From positions 88,468 to 152,467 of the forward strand of contig NZ_JANGCG010000007.1 in NCBI RefSeq assembly GCF_024462815.1: a stretch of 64,000 nt of DNA, in the 5' to 3' direction. Position numbers and translations under genes: made by a program. Shown piece after piece: positions 18,840 through 28,186 of the stretch; positions within the stretch are counted from its first letter, which is position 1; each line of letters starts with the position of its first letter. The stretch comes from Gemmiger formicilis (lineage in GTDB: Bacteria; Bacillota; Clostridia; Oscillospirales; Ruminococcaceae). Under the pieces are notes generated by a model, which saw only the letters and a list, made by a program, of their open reading frames with translations, did not search any database and was not told the DNA's origin.

Positions 18840-20111
18840 ATGGACGATGGCAGTATATTTATGATCGTCGCACTGATAATCCTGATCGGTTTGTCTGCGT
18901 TTTTCTCGGCGGCAGAGACAGCGTACAATTCGCTGAATGAGATCCGCCTGCGGAGCAAGGCGGAGGACGGTGACGCAAAAGCGGCGCATACGCTCGCACT
19001 GGTCGAGCGCTACGACAGCCTGCTCAGCACCATTCTGATCGGTAACAACATTGTGAATATCGGTGCGTCCTCTCTTGCCACCGTGCTGTTTACCCGCCTT
19101 GTCGGCGGTGTTTACGGCCCTACCGTCTCAACGATCGTCATGACCCTGCTGGTCCTGACCTTTGGCGAGATCACCCCCAAGAGCATGGCCAAGGAAATGC
19201 CCGAAACGCTGGCCATGAGCTTTGCCCCCGTGCTCAGTGCGCTGGTCACGATTTTTACACCGCTGAACGCCCTGTTCGGTGCGTGGAAAAAGTTCCTTGC
19301 CAAGCGGTTTGACACCGGCGAGAAGGACACCATCACCGAAGGCGAGCTGGTCACGATGGTCAGCGAGGCCGAGAAGGACGGCGAGCTGACCAACCGCGAG
19401 AGCGAGCTGATTCGCAGCGCCATCGAGTTCGACGATGTGGAGGCGCAGGATGTGCTGACCCCCCGCGTGGACGTGGTAGCCGTTGCGGATGATACCCCGA
19501 TGGACGAGGTGGTCGAGCGCTTTGCCGAAAGCGGCTACTCCCGCCTGCCGGTCTACCATGACACCATCGACAACATCATCGGTGTGGTGCATGAGAAGGA
19601 CTGCTTTGCGGCCCTGCAGAAGCACGATAAGAACGTGAAGCTGGAGGACCTCATCGGCCCGACGCTGTACACCACCAGTGTGACCCAGATTTCCGCGCTG
19701 CTGCGCACCCTGCGGGAGAGCAAGCATCATATGGCCGTGGTGGTTGACGAGTACGGCGGCACCGCGGGCATCATCACGCTGGAGGACATTCTGGAGGAGC
19801 TGGTCGGCGAAATCTGGGATGAGCACGATGACGTGGTGGAGGATGTCCGCCAGCAGTCGGACGGCAGTTGGCTTGTCTCCGGCAGCGCCAGCGTGGACGA
19901 TACCGCCGAGGAGCTGGGCATCAAGGACGATGAGGAGATTGATGCCGTTGCTATCGGCGGGCTGGTGCAGGAAAAGCTCAGCCGTCTGCCCAAGGTAGGG
20001 GATAAGTTCGTCTGGGGCAGCTTTGACGGAACGGTCACACGCGCTACCAACCGCCGTGTGCAGGAGGTACGCCTGACCCCGCGCAAGATTGCCGACGAAG
20101 CCGAAAAGTAA
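18840..20111 (+). CDS. CNNM/HlyC-CorC family membrane protein
   Basis: 423 residues. The N-terminal DUF21/CNNM domain has three to four membrane segments and the FSAAETAYNSLNEIR motif. It is followed by two CBS domains (about residues 200-320, SGYSRLPVYHDTIDNIIGVV and EYGGTAGIITLEDILEELVG) and a C-terminal CorC/HlyC domain. Relatives are implicated in Mg2+/Co2+ efflux or homeostasis; 'hemolysin' is a historic name. The Shine-Dalgarno site is weak. Confidence 0.92.
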   Translation: MDDGSIFMIVALIILIGLSAFFSAAETAYNSLNEIRLRSKAEDGDAKAAHTLALVERYDSLLSTILIGNNIVNIGASSLATVLFTRLVGGVYGPTVSTIVMTLLVLTFGEITPKSMAKEMPETLAMSFAPVLSALVTIFTPLNALFGAWKKFLAKRFDTGEKDTITEGELVTMVSEAEKDGELTNRESELIRSAIEFDDVEAQDVLTPRVDVVAVADDTPMDEVVERFAESGYSRLPVYHDTIDNIIGVVHEKDCFAALQKHDKNVKLEDLIGPTLYTTSVTQISALLRTLRESKHHMAVVVDEYGGTAGIITLEDILEELVGEIWDEHDDVVEDVRQQSDGSWLVSGSASVDDTAEELGIKDDEEIDAVAIGGLVQEKLSRLPKVGDKFVWGSFDGTVTRATNRRVQEVRLTPRKIADEAEK

Positions 20112-20121
20112 ATACTAAAAC

Positions 20122-20157
20122 AGAGCCCACGCCACAGACGGTGTGGGCTTTTGTTTG
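20122..20157 (+). terminator. intrinsic terminator after the CNNM gene
   Basis: AGCCCACGCC pairs with GGTGTGGGCT, followed by TTTTGTTT. The rest of the gap to 20419 holds only the prs promoter region. Confidence 0.75.
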
Positions 20158-20322
20158 GGCAGGGGAGGGGCTGTTGCCCGATAAAACACCCCGCAAAAAC
20201 TGCGCGCAAACCGGCAGATGCAAAATTTTTGTAAATTCGGCCTAAAATTTTGCTGTTGGCGGCGGCTGGAATGGGTAAAGCGCGGAAAATGTCGAAAAAA
20301 CTGAAATTCTTGCCTTGCAGGG

Positions 20323-20351
20323 CTGATTTTATTTTGCCGCTGTGCTACAAT
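20323..20351 (+). promoter_or_regulatory. promoter of the PRPP synthetase gene
   Basis: TACAAT at 20346-20351 with an upstream TGC (extended -10); the -35 region CTGATT at 17 nt is weak. About 68 nt of leader precede the ATG. Confidence 0.5.
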
Positions 20352-20419
20352 ACTAATAAATGGGGCGGTGTGCCCCTGTAAAGCAAGACAACACAAGATG
20401 GAAGTAAGGAGTACCTGTA

Positions 20420-21589
20420 ATGGCTGAACAGAATCTTGGCCCGCGTGATTTCTTTGTCAAGGAGGATGCGATTGCCGATCTCGGTCTGATCGCCTGCCCC
20501 GGTGCAGAAGAGCTCTGCAAGCTCGTGGACAGTCACCTTGTCCGCTGGGCACGTGAAATCGGCAATGATGTTGACACCTTCATCATCCCCTCCGACTGCC
20601 CGCGTTTCCAGTCCGGCGATGCAAAGGGCCTTGTCAAGGCCCCTACCCGCGGTGATGACCTGTACATCTTCGTCGATCCGGGCAACTACAGCGTCACCTA
20701 TCAGCTGTTCGGGTATGAGAACCACCTCTCCCCGGATGACCACTTCCAGAACCTGATGCGCCTGATTCAGGCTGTGGCCGGCCGTGCCCACCGCATCAGC
20801 GTCATTATGCCCAGCCTGTACGGCGGCCGCCAGCATCGCCGCGTCAGCCGCGAGAGCCTGGACTGCGCCTTTGCCCTGCAGCAGCTGCGCGATGTCGGCG
20901 TCAAGAACATCATCACCTTTGACGCCCATGACCCCCGCGTTATGAACGCTGTGCCCACCATGAGCTTTGACAACGTCATGCCCACCTATCAGGTGCTCAA
21001 GTGCCTGCTGCACCATGTGCCCGATGTCTCCTTCCACAAGGACAACTTTATGATTGTCTCCCCGGACGAGGGCGCCATGAACCGCAATATGTACTATTCC
21101 AGCGTGCTGGGCTGCAACCTGGGTATGTTCTACAAACGCCGCGACTACAGCCGCATCGTCAACGGCCGCAACCCCATCGTGGCCCATGAGTATCTGGGCG
21201 AGAGTGTCGAGGGCAAGGACGTGTTCATTGCCGACGACATCATTGCCTCCGGCGAGTCCATGCTGGACATTGCCTACGAGCTGAAGATGCGCGGTGCCCG
21301 TAACATCTTTACCTGCTGCACCTTCCCGCTGTTCACCGCCGGTTTGGACAAGTTCGACAAGGCCTACAATGACGGCATCATCAAGGCTGTGCTGGGCACG
21401 AACCTGACCTACCGCAAGCCGGAGCTGCTGGAGCGCGAGTGGTACTATGACGTGGATGTCTCCAAGTACACGGCCTACTTCATCGCTGCCATCAACCATG
21501 ACAAGAGCGTTTCCTCTATCATCGACCCGATGACGAAGATTCGCGCTCTGCTGGACAAGCACGGCATCCCGATGGGCGGCCAGCAGTAA
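20420..21589 (+). CDS. prs: ribose-phosphate pyrophosphokinase
   Basis: 389 residues; makes PRPP from ribose 5-phosphate and ATP for nucleotide, His and Trp synthesis. The phosphoribosyl-binding loop FIADDIIASGESM, the GGRQHRRVSRES region and FDAHDPRVM mark the family. The protein is about 70 residues longer than the common 315-residue enzyme, as in the longer Clostridia form. It stands alone between a promoter and a terminator. Confidence 0.92.
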   Translation: MAEQNLGPRDFFVKEDAIADLGLIACPGAEELCKLVDSHLVRWAREIGNDVDTFIIPSDCPRFQSGDAKGLVKAPTRGDDLYIFVDPGNYSVTYQLFGYENHLSPDDHFQNLMRLIQAVAGRAHRISVIMPSLYGGRQHRRVSRESLDCAFALQQLRDVGVKNIITFDAHDPRVMNAVPTMSFDNVMPTYQVLKCLLHHVPDVSFHKDNFMIVSPDEGAMNRNMYYSSVLGCNLGMFYKRRDYSRIVNGRNPIVAHEYLGESVEGKDVFIADDIIASGESMLDIAYELKMRGARNIFTCCTFPLFTAGLDKFDKAYNDGIIKAVLGTNLTYRKPELLEREWYYDVDVSKYTAYFIAAINHDKSVSSIIDPMTKIRALLDKHGIPMGGQQ

Positions 21590-21597
21590 TAGTATTT

Positions 21598-21628
21598 TTT
21601 CGGCCCGCTATGGCGGGCCGAATTTTGT
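21598..21628 (+). terminator. intrinsic terminator after prs
   Basis: TTCGGCCCGC, a TATG loop and GCGGGCCGAA followed by TTTTG. Confidence 0.8.
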
Positions 21629-21656
21629 TGCAGGAACAGGGCTTTTCGTATATAAT
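21628..21656 (+). promoter_or_regulatory. promoter of the murD operon
   Basis: TTGCAG at 21628-21633, a 17-nt spacer and TATAAT at 21651-21656. The -35 directly abuts the prs terminator. Confidence 0.75.
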
Positions 21657-21691
21657 GAAAAGAAGAATAATTCAGCAGGGGAGAGATTTTT

Positions 21692-23089
21692 ATGCTGCCA
21701 ATCGAACGGCTGCAAGAGCTTATCCGTGGTAAGAAGGTTGCCTTTATCGGCGCGGGCGTCAGCCACAAGCGCTGCATTGAGCAGTTTGTGGAGCTGGGCG
21801 CACAGGTCACGCTCTGTGACCAGAAAAAGAGCGTTGAGGAGTTTGGCGACTACGCCGACACGCTGCGCCGCCTGAACGTGGCCCTGAGTCTGGGCGAGCA
21901 TTACACCGACGGCTTTGCGGGGCAGGACATCATTATGCGCACGCCGGGCTATGAGTATTACAAGCCTGCGCTGCAGGCTGCCTTGCAGGCAGGCACCAAG
22001 GTCACCAGCGAGGTGGAACTGTTCTTTGAATACTGCCCCTGTGAGATTGTGGCCGTGACCGGCTCTGACGGCAAGACCACCACCACCACCCTGATTGCCA
22101 AGATGTTCGAGGCCGCGGGCCGCAAGGTATTTCTGGGCGGCAACATCGGCGCGGCGCTGCTGCCCCAGCTGGCGGACGTGACGCCGGACGCGGTGGCGGT
22201 TGTAGAGCTGTCCAGCTTCCAGCTCATCAGTATGCGCCGCAGCCCGAAGGTGGCCGTTGTGACCAACGTCACGCCGAACCACCTTGACCACCACAAGGAT
22301 ATGCAGGAGTACATTGACGCCAAGCGGAACATTCTGCTCTGGCAGGAGCCGCCCTGCCGCGCCGTGCTGGGCCTTGAAAATGACATTTCCCGCGCCATGC
22401 AGAGCGACTGCAAGGGCGAGCAGGTCTGGTTCACCCGCCTGCATGAGACCGACAACGGTGCCTTCCTGCGTGAGAGCGATGACACCCTCTGCTACGCCGA
22501 GAACGGCACTGTGACGCCGATTCTGCCCCGCGCCGAGGTCAAGCTGCGCGGCCTGCACAATGTGGAAAACCTGCTGGCCGCCTGTGCCGCCGTCTGGGGC
22601 CGTGTGCCGGTGGAGGTCATGCGTCAAGTCGGCTCCACCTTCACTGGTGTGGAGCACCGCATTGAGCCGGTGCGCACGCTGGACGGCGTGACCTACTACA
22701 ACGATTCGATTGCCTCCAGCCCCACGCGCACGATTGCGGGTCTGCGCAGCTTCAACCAGAAGATCATCCTGATTGCGGGCGGCTATGACAAGAAGATCCC
22801 CTATGAGCCGCTGGCCCCGGAGATCCTTGCCCACGTCAAGACGCTGGTGCTGATGGGTGCCACCGGCCCCCGCATTGAGAAGGCTGTCCGTGAGTGCGCG
22901 GGATTTGCAGAGTGTGGCCTGACCATCCTGCACGCCGATACGATGCAGCACGCGGTCGAGCTGGCCCGCGGTGCGGCCCAGCCCGGCGATGTGGTCAGCC
23001 TGTCGCCTGCGTCCGCGTCCTTTGATATGTACCCGAACTTTGAGGTCCGCGGCCGCGACTACAAGAAGATTGTGAACGCGCTGCAATGA
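21692..23089 (+). CDS. murD: UDP-N-acetylmuramoyl-L-alanine--D-glutamate ligase
   Basis: 465 residues; adds D-Glu in cytoplasmic peptidoglycan precursor synthesis. The ATP-binding loop GSDGKTTTT is at about 124-132. ELSSFQLISM, NVTPNHLDHH, YNDSIASSPTRTIAGL and IAGGYDKKIPYEPL are all in MurD order. Its stop overlaps the following GNAT gene as ATGA. Confidence 0.95.
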   Translation: MLPIERLQELIRGKKVAFIGAGVSHKRCIEQFVELGAQVTLCDQKKSVEEFGDYADTLRRLNVALSLGEHYTDGFAGQDIIMRTPGYEYYKPALQAALQAGTKVTSEVELFFEYCPCEIVAVTGSDGKTTTTTLIAKMFEAAGRKVFLGGNIGAALLPQLADVTPDAVAVVELSSFQLISMRRSPKVAVVTNVTPNHLDHHKDMQEYIDAKRNILLWQEPPCRAVLGLENDISRAMQSDCKGEQVWFTRLHETDNGAFLRESDDTLCYAENGTVTPILPRAEVKLRGLHNVENLLAACAAVWGRVPVEVMRQVGSTFTGVEHRIEPVRTLDGVTYYNDSIASSPTRTIAGLRSFNQKIILIAGGYDKKIPYEPLAPEILAHVKTLVLMGATGPRIEKAVRECAGFAECGLTILHADTMQHAVELARGAAQPGDVVSLSPASASFDMYPNFEVRGRDYKKIVNALQ

Positions 23090-23871
23090 TTCAGTCGGTC
23101 ACAACCCCGGCACAGCGGGCAGAGTTTTTACGCCGCATAGCCGGTAAGCCCTATTTTGAGGCTGTGTTGGGCACACACCTTGCGCTGTTTGGGGCGCACC
23201 CCGCCAGTGGCTGGGTGTTCTATCTGCTGCCCGGCACGGCGGTGCTGGAGCTGCGCGGCGGCAGCGGGGTGCTCTGTGGGGCGCTGCCCGGCGGGGAGGA
23301 GGGCGAGACCGCCCGCGAGGAGCTGAGCGGCTTTCTGCGCTTCCTGCACGCGGATACCCTGCGCACCGAGCAGCCGCTGGCGCTGGACGGCTGGCGGCCT
23401 GCCGCGCCGCTGACGCTGTGGGAGCTGCCCCAAGGCCGCGCCCTGCCGCAGCCGCCCGCACCCCCGGCGGAGCTGGTGCTCGACAAGGCTCCCTCTATGC
23501 TGCCGGTCAGCCGTCTGGTATTTGCCGACAGTGACGCAGAGGCCGACGAATTTTACTCGGCGGCCTGCACCGCGCTGGCCCACGGCGTGGGGCAGTGCCG
23601 CGCCCTGTTGCACGGCAGCCGGCCAGTCTGCACCGTGGGCTGCTATGAGCAGAGCGAGAATGAGAGCTATATGGCGGCGGGCGTGACCGCGCCGGACTGG
23701 CAGGGCAGGGGACTGGCCCGCTGGCTGATTGTTGGCCTTGCCAACGAGCTGGCCGCACGGCGCACCGTCCGGTTTGCCTGCTTCCCGGAGCTCTGCGGCT
23801 TTTACAGCCAGCTAGGATTTATACAAAACGGAAAAATACAATATTATACTACAGATTGGACTATAGAATGA
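23086..23871 (+). CDS. GNAT-family N-acetyltransferase
   Basis: 261 residues. The C-terminal half has the acetyl-CoA loop APDWQGRGLARWLI and a GFYSQLGFI end, typical of GNAT folds. The N-terminal half is Ala/Pro-rich and unlike common single-domain GNATs. The substrate is unknown. It is translationally coupled on both sides (ATGA with murD and with the next gene), so it belongs to the murD operon. Confidence 0.82.
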   Translation: MIQSVTTPAQRAEFLRRIAGKPYFEAVLGTHLALFGAHPASGWVFYLLPGTAVLELRGGSGVLCGALPGGEEGETAREELSGFLRFLHADTLRTEQPLALDGWRPAAPLTLWELPQGRALPQPPAPPAELVLDKAPSMLPVSRLVFADSDAEADEFYSAACTALAHGVGQCRALLHGSRPVCTVGCYEQSENESYMAAGVTAPDWQGRGLARWLIVGLANELAARRTVRFACFPELCGFYSQLGFIQNGKIQYYTTDWTIE

Positions 23872-25130
23872 TTGAACAATTTTACAATCTGCGCCCCGAG
23901 GTGCTGGCACTGGACCGCAAGGCGCTGGAGCTCTGCCGCGCGCAGTTTGCCCACGTGGAGGAAATCCGCGACTACAACCAGCTGAAGATGCTGCGCGCCT
24001 TTACCGACTGCGGCGTGGAGGCCCGCCACTTCTGGGGTTCCAGTGGCTACGGCGTCTGGGATGACAGCCGCAACAAGCTGGAGGAAGTCTTTGCCCGCTG
24101 CATGGGCGCTGAAGCTGCGCTGGTCCGTCCCCAGTTTATGAGCGGCACCCACACGCTGACGGTGGCGCTGTTCGGCCTGCTGCGCACTGGTGACACCCTG
24201 CTGGCCGCCACCGGCCGCCCCTATGACACGCTCGAGGGCGTCATTGGCATCGGCGAGGCGGGCAAGGGCTGCGGCACCCTGCGCGAGTACGGCGTACATT
24301 ATGACGAGTGCCCGCTGCTGCCGGACTTTACGCCGGACTATGACCTGATTGCCGAGAAGGCCAAAACCGCTACGGTGGTGCACATCCAGCGCAGCCGCGG
24401 CTACACCCAGCGCAACGCCTTTGACCTGGATACGATTCAGAAGGTGGCAGACACCGCCCGCAAGGCCAACCCCAACGCGGTGATTTTTGTGGACAACTGC
24501 TACGGCGAGTTCACCCAGATTCGTGAGCCGGTGGCGGTCGGCGCGGACCTTATGGCGGGCAGCTTCATCAAGAACCCCGGCGGCGGCATCACCCCCACCG
24601 GCGGCTACATTGCGGGCCGCCGCGATCTGGTGGAAAAGTGCAGCCACCGCTTCACCGCGCCCGGCATCGGCGGCGATTTGGGCTGCACGCAGGATAGCCT
24701 GCGCGACACCTTCCTTGGCTTCTACTACGCGCCGGGTGTTGTCTGCGAGGCGCTGAAAACCGCCATCTACGCCCAGTGCCTGCTGGAGCTGGTTGGCGTG
24801 CATCCTGTGCCGCGCTACACGGCAGACCACAATGACATTGTGACCTGCTTTGACTCCGGCAGTGCCGCCGCGCTGACCGGTTTCTGCGCGGGCATCCAGC
24901 ACAACAGCCCGGTGGACAGCTTTGCCAGCCCCGAGCCCGCCGACGAGCCGGGCTACACCGACAAGGTGGTTATGGCCTCCGGCAGCTTTACCGAGGGCAG
25001 CACGATTGAAATTTCCTGTGATGGCCCGCTGCGTGCGCCCTACACCTGTTATCTGCAGGGCGGTGTCAACTTCACCGCGGGCCGCGCCGCCGTGCTGAAC
25101 GCCGTGCAGAACGCGTTCTTTGCGGAGTAA
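23868..25130 (+). CDS. methionine gamma-lyase-family PLP enzyme (aluminium-resistance family)
   Basis: 420 residues from ATG 23868, which overlaps the previous stop (ATGA); the in-frame TTG at 23856 is less likely. PLP-dependent fold, with the predicted Schiff-base lysine in GSFIKNPGGG (about K235). HFWGSSGYGVWDDSR is diagnostic of the Met_gamma_lyase/ALF family common in Firmicutes. The true substrate is uncertain; the name reflects homology. Confidence 0.9.
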   Translation: MIEQFYNLRPEVLALDRKALELCRAQFAHVEEIRDYNQLKMLRAFTDCGVEARHFWGSSGYGVWDDSRNKLEEVFARCMGAEAALVRPQFMSGTHTLTVALFGLLRTGDTLLAATGRPYDTLEGVIGIGEAGKGCGTLREYGVHYDECPLLPDFTPDYDLIAEKAKTATVVHIQRSRGYTQRNAFDLDTIQKVADTARKANPNAVIFVDNCYGEFTQIREPVAVGADLMAGSFIKNPGGGITPTGGYIAGRRDLVEKCSHRFTAPGIGGDLGCTQDSLRDTFLGFYYAPGVVCEALKTAIYAQCLLELVGVHPVPRYTADHNDIVTCFDSGSAAALTGFCAGIQHNSPVDSFASPEPADEPGYTDKVVMASGSFTEGSTIEISCDGPLRAPYTCYLQGGVNFTAGRAAVLNAVQNAFFAE

Positions 25131-25177
25131 CCCCCGGGCCGGGCGTGCCTGGCCCCTACAGCGCACTATAAAAAACA

Positions 25178-25222
25178 AAAACGCTCCCGCGCATCCACCA
25201 AACGATGCGCGGGAGCGTTTGT
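25178..25222. terminator. bidirectional terminator between convergent genes
   Basis: AAACGCTCCCGCGCATC, an 8-nt loop and GATGCGCGGGAGCGTTT. An A-run on the left and T-run on the right allow it to serve both the plus-strand PLP enzyme gene and minus-strand ireB. Confidence 0.8.
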
Positions 25223-25231
25223 TACAGGCTG

Positions 25232-25483
25232 TCAATGCTTCACAAAGTCGCGGACAAGCGCCTGCAGCAAATCATCACGGTCAATGCGGCGGATGATGGC
25301 GCGGGCGTTCTTGTAGGTTGTGATGTAGGTCGGATCCTCCGACAGGATGTAGCCTACGAGCTGATTGATGGGGTTGTAGCCCTTCTCCTCCAGCGCACGG
25401 TAGACCTGCAGCACCGCCTGCTTGATTTCCATATCACGGTCATCGCGGATAGAGAATACGGCGGTAGGTTCAGAGATCGGCAT
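25232..25483 (-). CDS. ireB: IreB-family regulatory phosphoprotein (UPF0297)
   Basis: 83 residues, the family length. The GYNPINQLVGYILSEDPTYI core is strongly conserved. In Enterococcus IreB is phosphorylated by the Ser/Thr kinase IreK and modulates cell-wall antibiotic tolerance. In Clostridia the gene is usually beside ruvX and DUF1292 genes; here it stands alone. Confidence 0.93.
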   Translation of the reverse strand: MPISEPTAVFSIRDDRDMEIKQAVLQVYRALEEKGYNPINQLVGYILSEDPTYITTYKNARAIIRRIDRDDLLQALVRDFVKH

Positions 25484-25518
25484 ATCAATTCTCCCCTTTA
25501 CTGGATATTACTAGCCCT

Positions 25519-25547
25519 ATTATACTCAATAAGCGTCAAATTTGCAA
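25519..25547 (-). promoter_or_regulatory. promoter of ireB (minus strand)
   Basis: On the minus strand TTGCAA (25547-25542), a 17-nt spacer and TATAAT (25524-25519). Confidence 0.75.
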
Positions 25548-25612
25548 GCGGAAAACCAAGGAATTTTATACAGAAATCCAAATTTTATAAACACCCCTGC
25601 CTAAAACTGCTT

Positions 25613-25641
25613 TTGCTTTTTGGGCGGGGGTGTGCTATAAT
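25613..25641 (+). promoter_or_regulatory. promoter of the oligoendopeptidase gene
   Basis: TTGCTT at 25613-25618, a 17-nt spacer and TATAAT at 25636-25641 with TGC upstream. Confidence 0.7.
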
Positions 25642-25674
25642 ACAAGAAAACTGTCCGCAAAGGAGAAACACCCT

Positions 25675-27378
25675 ATGAAATTTTCCGAAATGCCCTATGA
25701 GCGCCCGAATCTGGACGCGGTGAAGCAGCAGTTCGCCGGGCTGTTGGCCCGCCTGCAGGCGGCAGAAACCTACGCAGAAGCGCGGGAGGTTTTTCTGGAG
25801 GAGGAAAAGCTCAACAAGCATGTGGACACGGCAGCCCAGCTGGCCAGTGTGCGCAACTCCATCGACACCCGCGATAAATTCTATGACGGTGAGATGAACT
25901 TCTGGAACGAGGCGCTGCCCCAGCTGCAGGAGTGCCAGAACGCGTGGAGCCGCGCTATGCTGGACTCCCCCTTCCGCAGTGATTTTGCCGCGGAGTACGG
26001 CAATCTGATGTTTGTCAACGCGGAGATTGCAGACAAAGCGTTCTCGCCCGCCATTCTGGACGAGATGGCGCAGGAGAACAAGCTCACCACCGAGTACGGC
26101 AAGCTAATTGCCTCGGCGCAGATTCCCTTTGAGGGCGGCGTCTACACCCTCAGCCAGCTCTCGCCGTTCAAGAATGACCCCGACGATGCCCGCCGCCTTG
26201 CCGCGTGGAAGGCCGAGGGCGCATGGTATATCGAGCATCAGGCTGAGCTTGACAGCATCTATGACCAGCTGGTTCATCTGCGCGATACGATGGGTAAAAA
26301 GCTCGGCTATGAGGGCTACACCACACTGGGCTACTACCGCATGGGCCGCAACTGCTACACCAAGGCCGATGTGGAAAAATTCCGCGCCGCCGTGGTCAAG
26401 TACATTGTGCCGCTGGCCGACAGCATCTACCGCGAGCAGGCCAAGCGTCTGGGCAAGCAGTACCCGATGAATGCGGCCGATAACGCCCTGATGTTCCGCA
26501 GCGGCAACCCCAAGCCCGCAGGCGATGCGGATGCAATCCTGAAGCAGGGCAAGAAATTCTATGAGGAGCTCTCCCCGGAAAGCGGCGAGTTCTTCAACAA
26601 GATGCTGGAGGATGAGCTGCTGGATGTGCTGTCCACCCCCGGCAAGGCGGGCGGCGGCTACTGCACCGGTCTGGGTGATTACGAAATGCCGTTCATTTTT
26701 GCCAACTTCAACGGCACCCAGCACGATGTGGAGGTTGTGACCCATGAGGCGGGCCACGCCTTTGCGGCCTATATGAACCGCGACCGCATCCCGTACAGCT
26801 ATGTCTGGCCCAGCATGGAGGCCTGCGAGGTTCACTCGATGTCGATGGAGTTTTTCGCATGGCCGTGGGCCGAGGGCTTCTTCGGCGCGGACGCACGCAA
26901 GTTCCGCTACAGCCATCTGGCGGGCGCGCTGACTTTCATTCCCTACGGCACGATGGTGGACCACTTCCAGCACATTGTCTATGAGCACCCCGATCTGACC
27001 CCGGCCCAGCGCCACGAAGAGTGGAAGAAGCTGGCCGCCATCTACCAGCCGTGGCAGCGTCTGGACGGCGAGATTCCGTTCTATGGCGCGGGCGAGTACT
27101 GGCAGCGCCAGATGCACATCTACCAGAGCCCCTTCTACTACATTGACTACTGCCTGGCGCAGACCGTCAGCCTGCAGTTCTGGGCTATGCTGCAGAAGGA
27201 CCGCACCGAGGCGTGGAACCACTATATGGCCTACACAAAGCAGGGCGGCAGCCGCACCTTCACCGAGCTGCTGAAGAACGCGGGCCTGACCACGCCGTTT
27301 GAGGAAAGCTGCCTGCGCGGCGTCAGCGAGGCGGCCAAGCAGTGGCTGGACAGCTATGACCTGACGGGGCTGGTATAA
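25675..27378 (+). CDS. M3-family oligoendopeptidase (PepF type)
   Basis: 567 residues from the ATG at 25675 with AAAGGAG upstream; an in-frame ATG at 25630 overlaps the promoter. Zinc metallopeptidase with the HEAGH motif at about 357-361 and a downstream glutamate in the MEACEVHSMSMEFF helix, as in M3 enzymes. It probably degrades short peptides in the cytoplasm. Its stop overlaps the next start by one base. Confidence 0.93.
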   Translation: MKFSEMPYERPNLDAVKQQFAGLLARLQAAETYAEAREVFLEEEKLNKHVDTAAQLASVRNSIDTRDKFYDGEMNFWNEALPQLQECQNAWSRAMLDSPFRSDFAAEYGNLMFVNAEIADKAFSPAILDEMAQENKLTTEYGKLIASAQIPFEGGVYTLSQLSPFKNDPDDARRLAAWKAEGAWYIEHQAELDSIYDQLVHLRDTMGKKLGYEGYTTLGYYRMGRNCYTKADVEKFRAAVVKYIVPLADSIYREQAKRLGKQYPMNAADNALMFRSGNPKPAGDADAILKQGKKFYEELSPESGEFFNKMLEDELLDVLSTPGKAGGGYCTGLGDYEMPFIFANFNGTQHDVEVVTHEAGHAFAAYMNRDRIPYSYVWPSMEACEVHSMSMEFFAWPWAEGFFGADARKFRYSHLAGALTFIPYGTMVDHFQHIVYEHPDLTPAQRHEEWKKLAAIYQPWQRLDGEIPFYGAGEYWQRQMHIYQSPFYYIDYCLAQTVSLQFWAMLQKDRTEAWNHYMAYTKQGGSRTFTELLKNAGLTTPFEESCLRGVSEAAKQWLDSYDLTGLV

Positions 27379-27905
27379 TGGCAGACCGCAAAAAGAAGCA
27401 CGCCTATCTGGATGATTTTGAAAAGGACCTGAACGGTAGCTACCACTACCGCGGGGCGCATTATCGCTATTCGGCGCAGACGCCGCGGGGCAGGGTACTG
27501 CCGCGGCTGTGGCTCTGCTGCGGCGGCGGTGCGGCGTTGACCGTGGCGGCGGGCGTCCTGCCCGGGGCCACGGCGCACGCGCCTGTGTACCTGCTTGTGC
27601 CCTATATGGCGGCGCTGGTGGCGGCCCTGTACACGGTGGTGCTGCTGGTGCGTATGACCCGCGGCGGTGCAAGGTTGCGGGCGTATATCCATGAGCAGAC
27701 CGCGCAAAAATTGCCCTCTTTCTGCCTTGTGTCGGCGGTGCTGAACGCCGCGGCGGCCCTCGGGCAGTGCGCAGTAGTGTTTTTGATTGGCAGACAGATT
27801 TTGGGCGTGCATGGTATATTTATAATATTTACAATTTTTGCCTGCGCTGCCTTTGCCGCGGCTGCGGTATTTGCCCGGCGGGTGCGCTGGGAAACCGAGA
27901 AATAA
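27378..27905 (+). CDS. hypothetical four-helix membrane protein
   Basis: 175 residues. A basic N-terminal tail of about 40 residues (MADRKKKHAYLDDFEKDLNG) is followed by two pairs of hydrophobic segments and a basic end. No known motif. Start overlaps the M3 peptidase stop (TAATG), so it is co-translated with it. Confidence 0.75.
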   Translation: MADRKKKHAYLDDFEKDLNGSYHYRGAHYRYSAQTPRGRVLPRLWLCCGGGAALTVAAGVLPGATAHAPVYLLVPYMAALVAALYTVVLLVRMTRGGARLRAYIHEQTAQKLPSFCLVSAVLNAAAALGQCAVVFLIGRQILGVHGIFIIFTIFACAAFAAAAVFARRVRWETEK

Positions 27906-27950
27906 ATATACATTATATATAAATAGGTAGAAGCAAGCGTATCCGCGCGT

Positions 27951-28061
27951 GGCCCCCCCCCAGGGGGGGGGGGGTAGAAACCCGGCGTGCCGCCCCAGGG
28001 CGGGATGGCGCGGGCGTGGGGCGCCCCCCCGGGGGGGGGGGGGCCCCCCCCCCCCCCCCCC
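27951..28061. repeat. extreme poly-C/poly-G tract (possible assembly artefact)
   Basis: C9, A, G12 at 27953-27974, then C7, G13, C18 at 28024-28061, within a very GC-rich stretch. Nothing else in the window resembles it. The remaining gap from 27906 to 28186 has no gene; 28081-28135 holds three TTTAGGAG-type direct repeats. Runs of this length are rarely stable and are a known sequencing and joining problem. Confidence 0.6.
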
Positions 28062-28186
28062 TGACCGGTGATAAAAGAGGACAAGGAGAAAAACCGGAGA
28101 AAACAGTTTAGGAGAACTGTTTAGGAGGTTTTAGGAGAAAAACGTTTGGAAAGAATTGTAATGCGTTACAGTTGCGTACCCACTAC

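Noticed and set aside
28158..28171. TGTAACGCATTACA as a regulator operator downstream of the binding-protein gene
   Set aside because: Only 5-bp arms and located behind the gene; too weak to claim.
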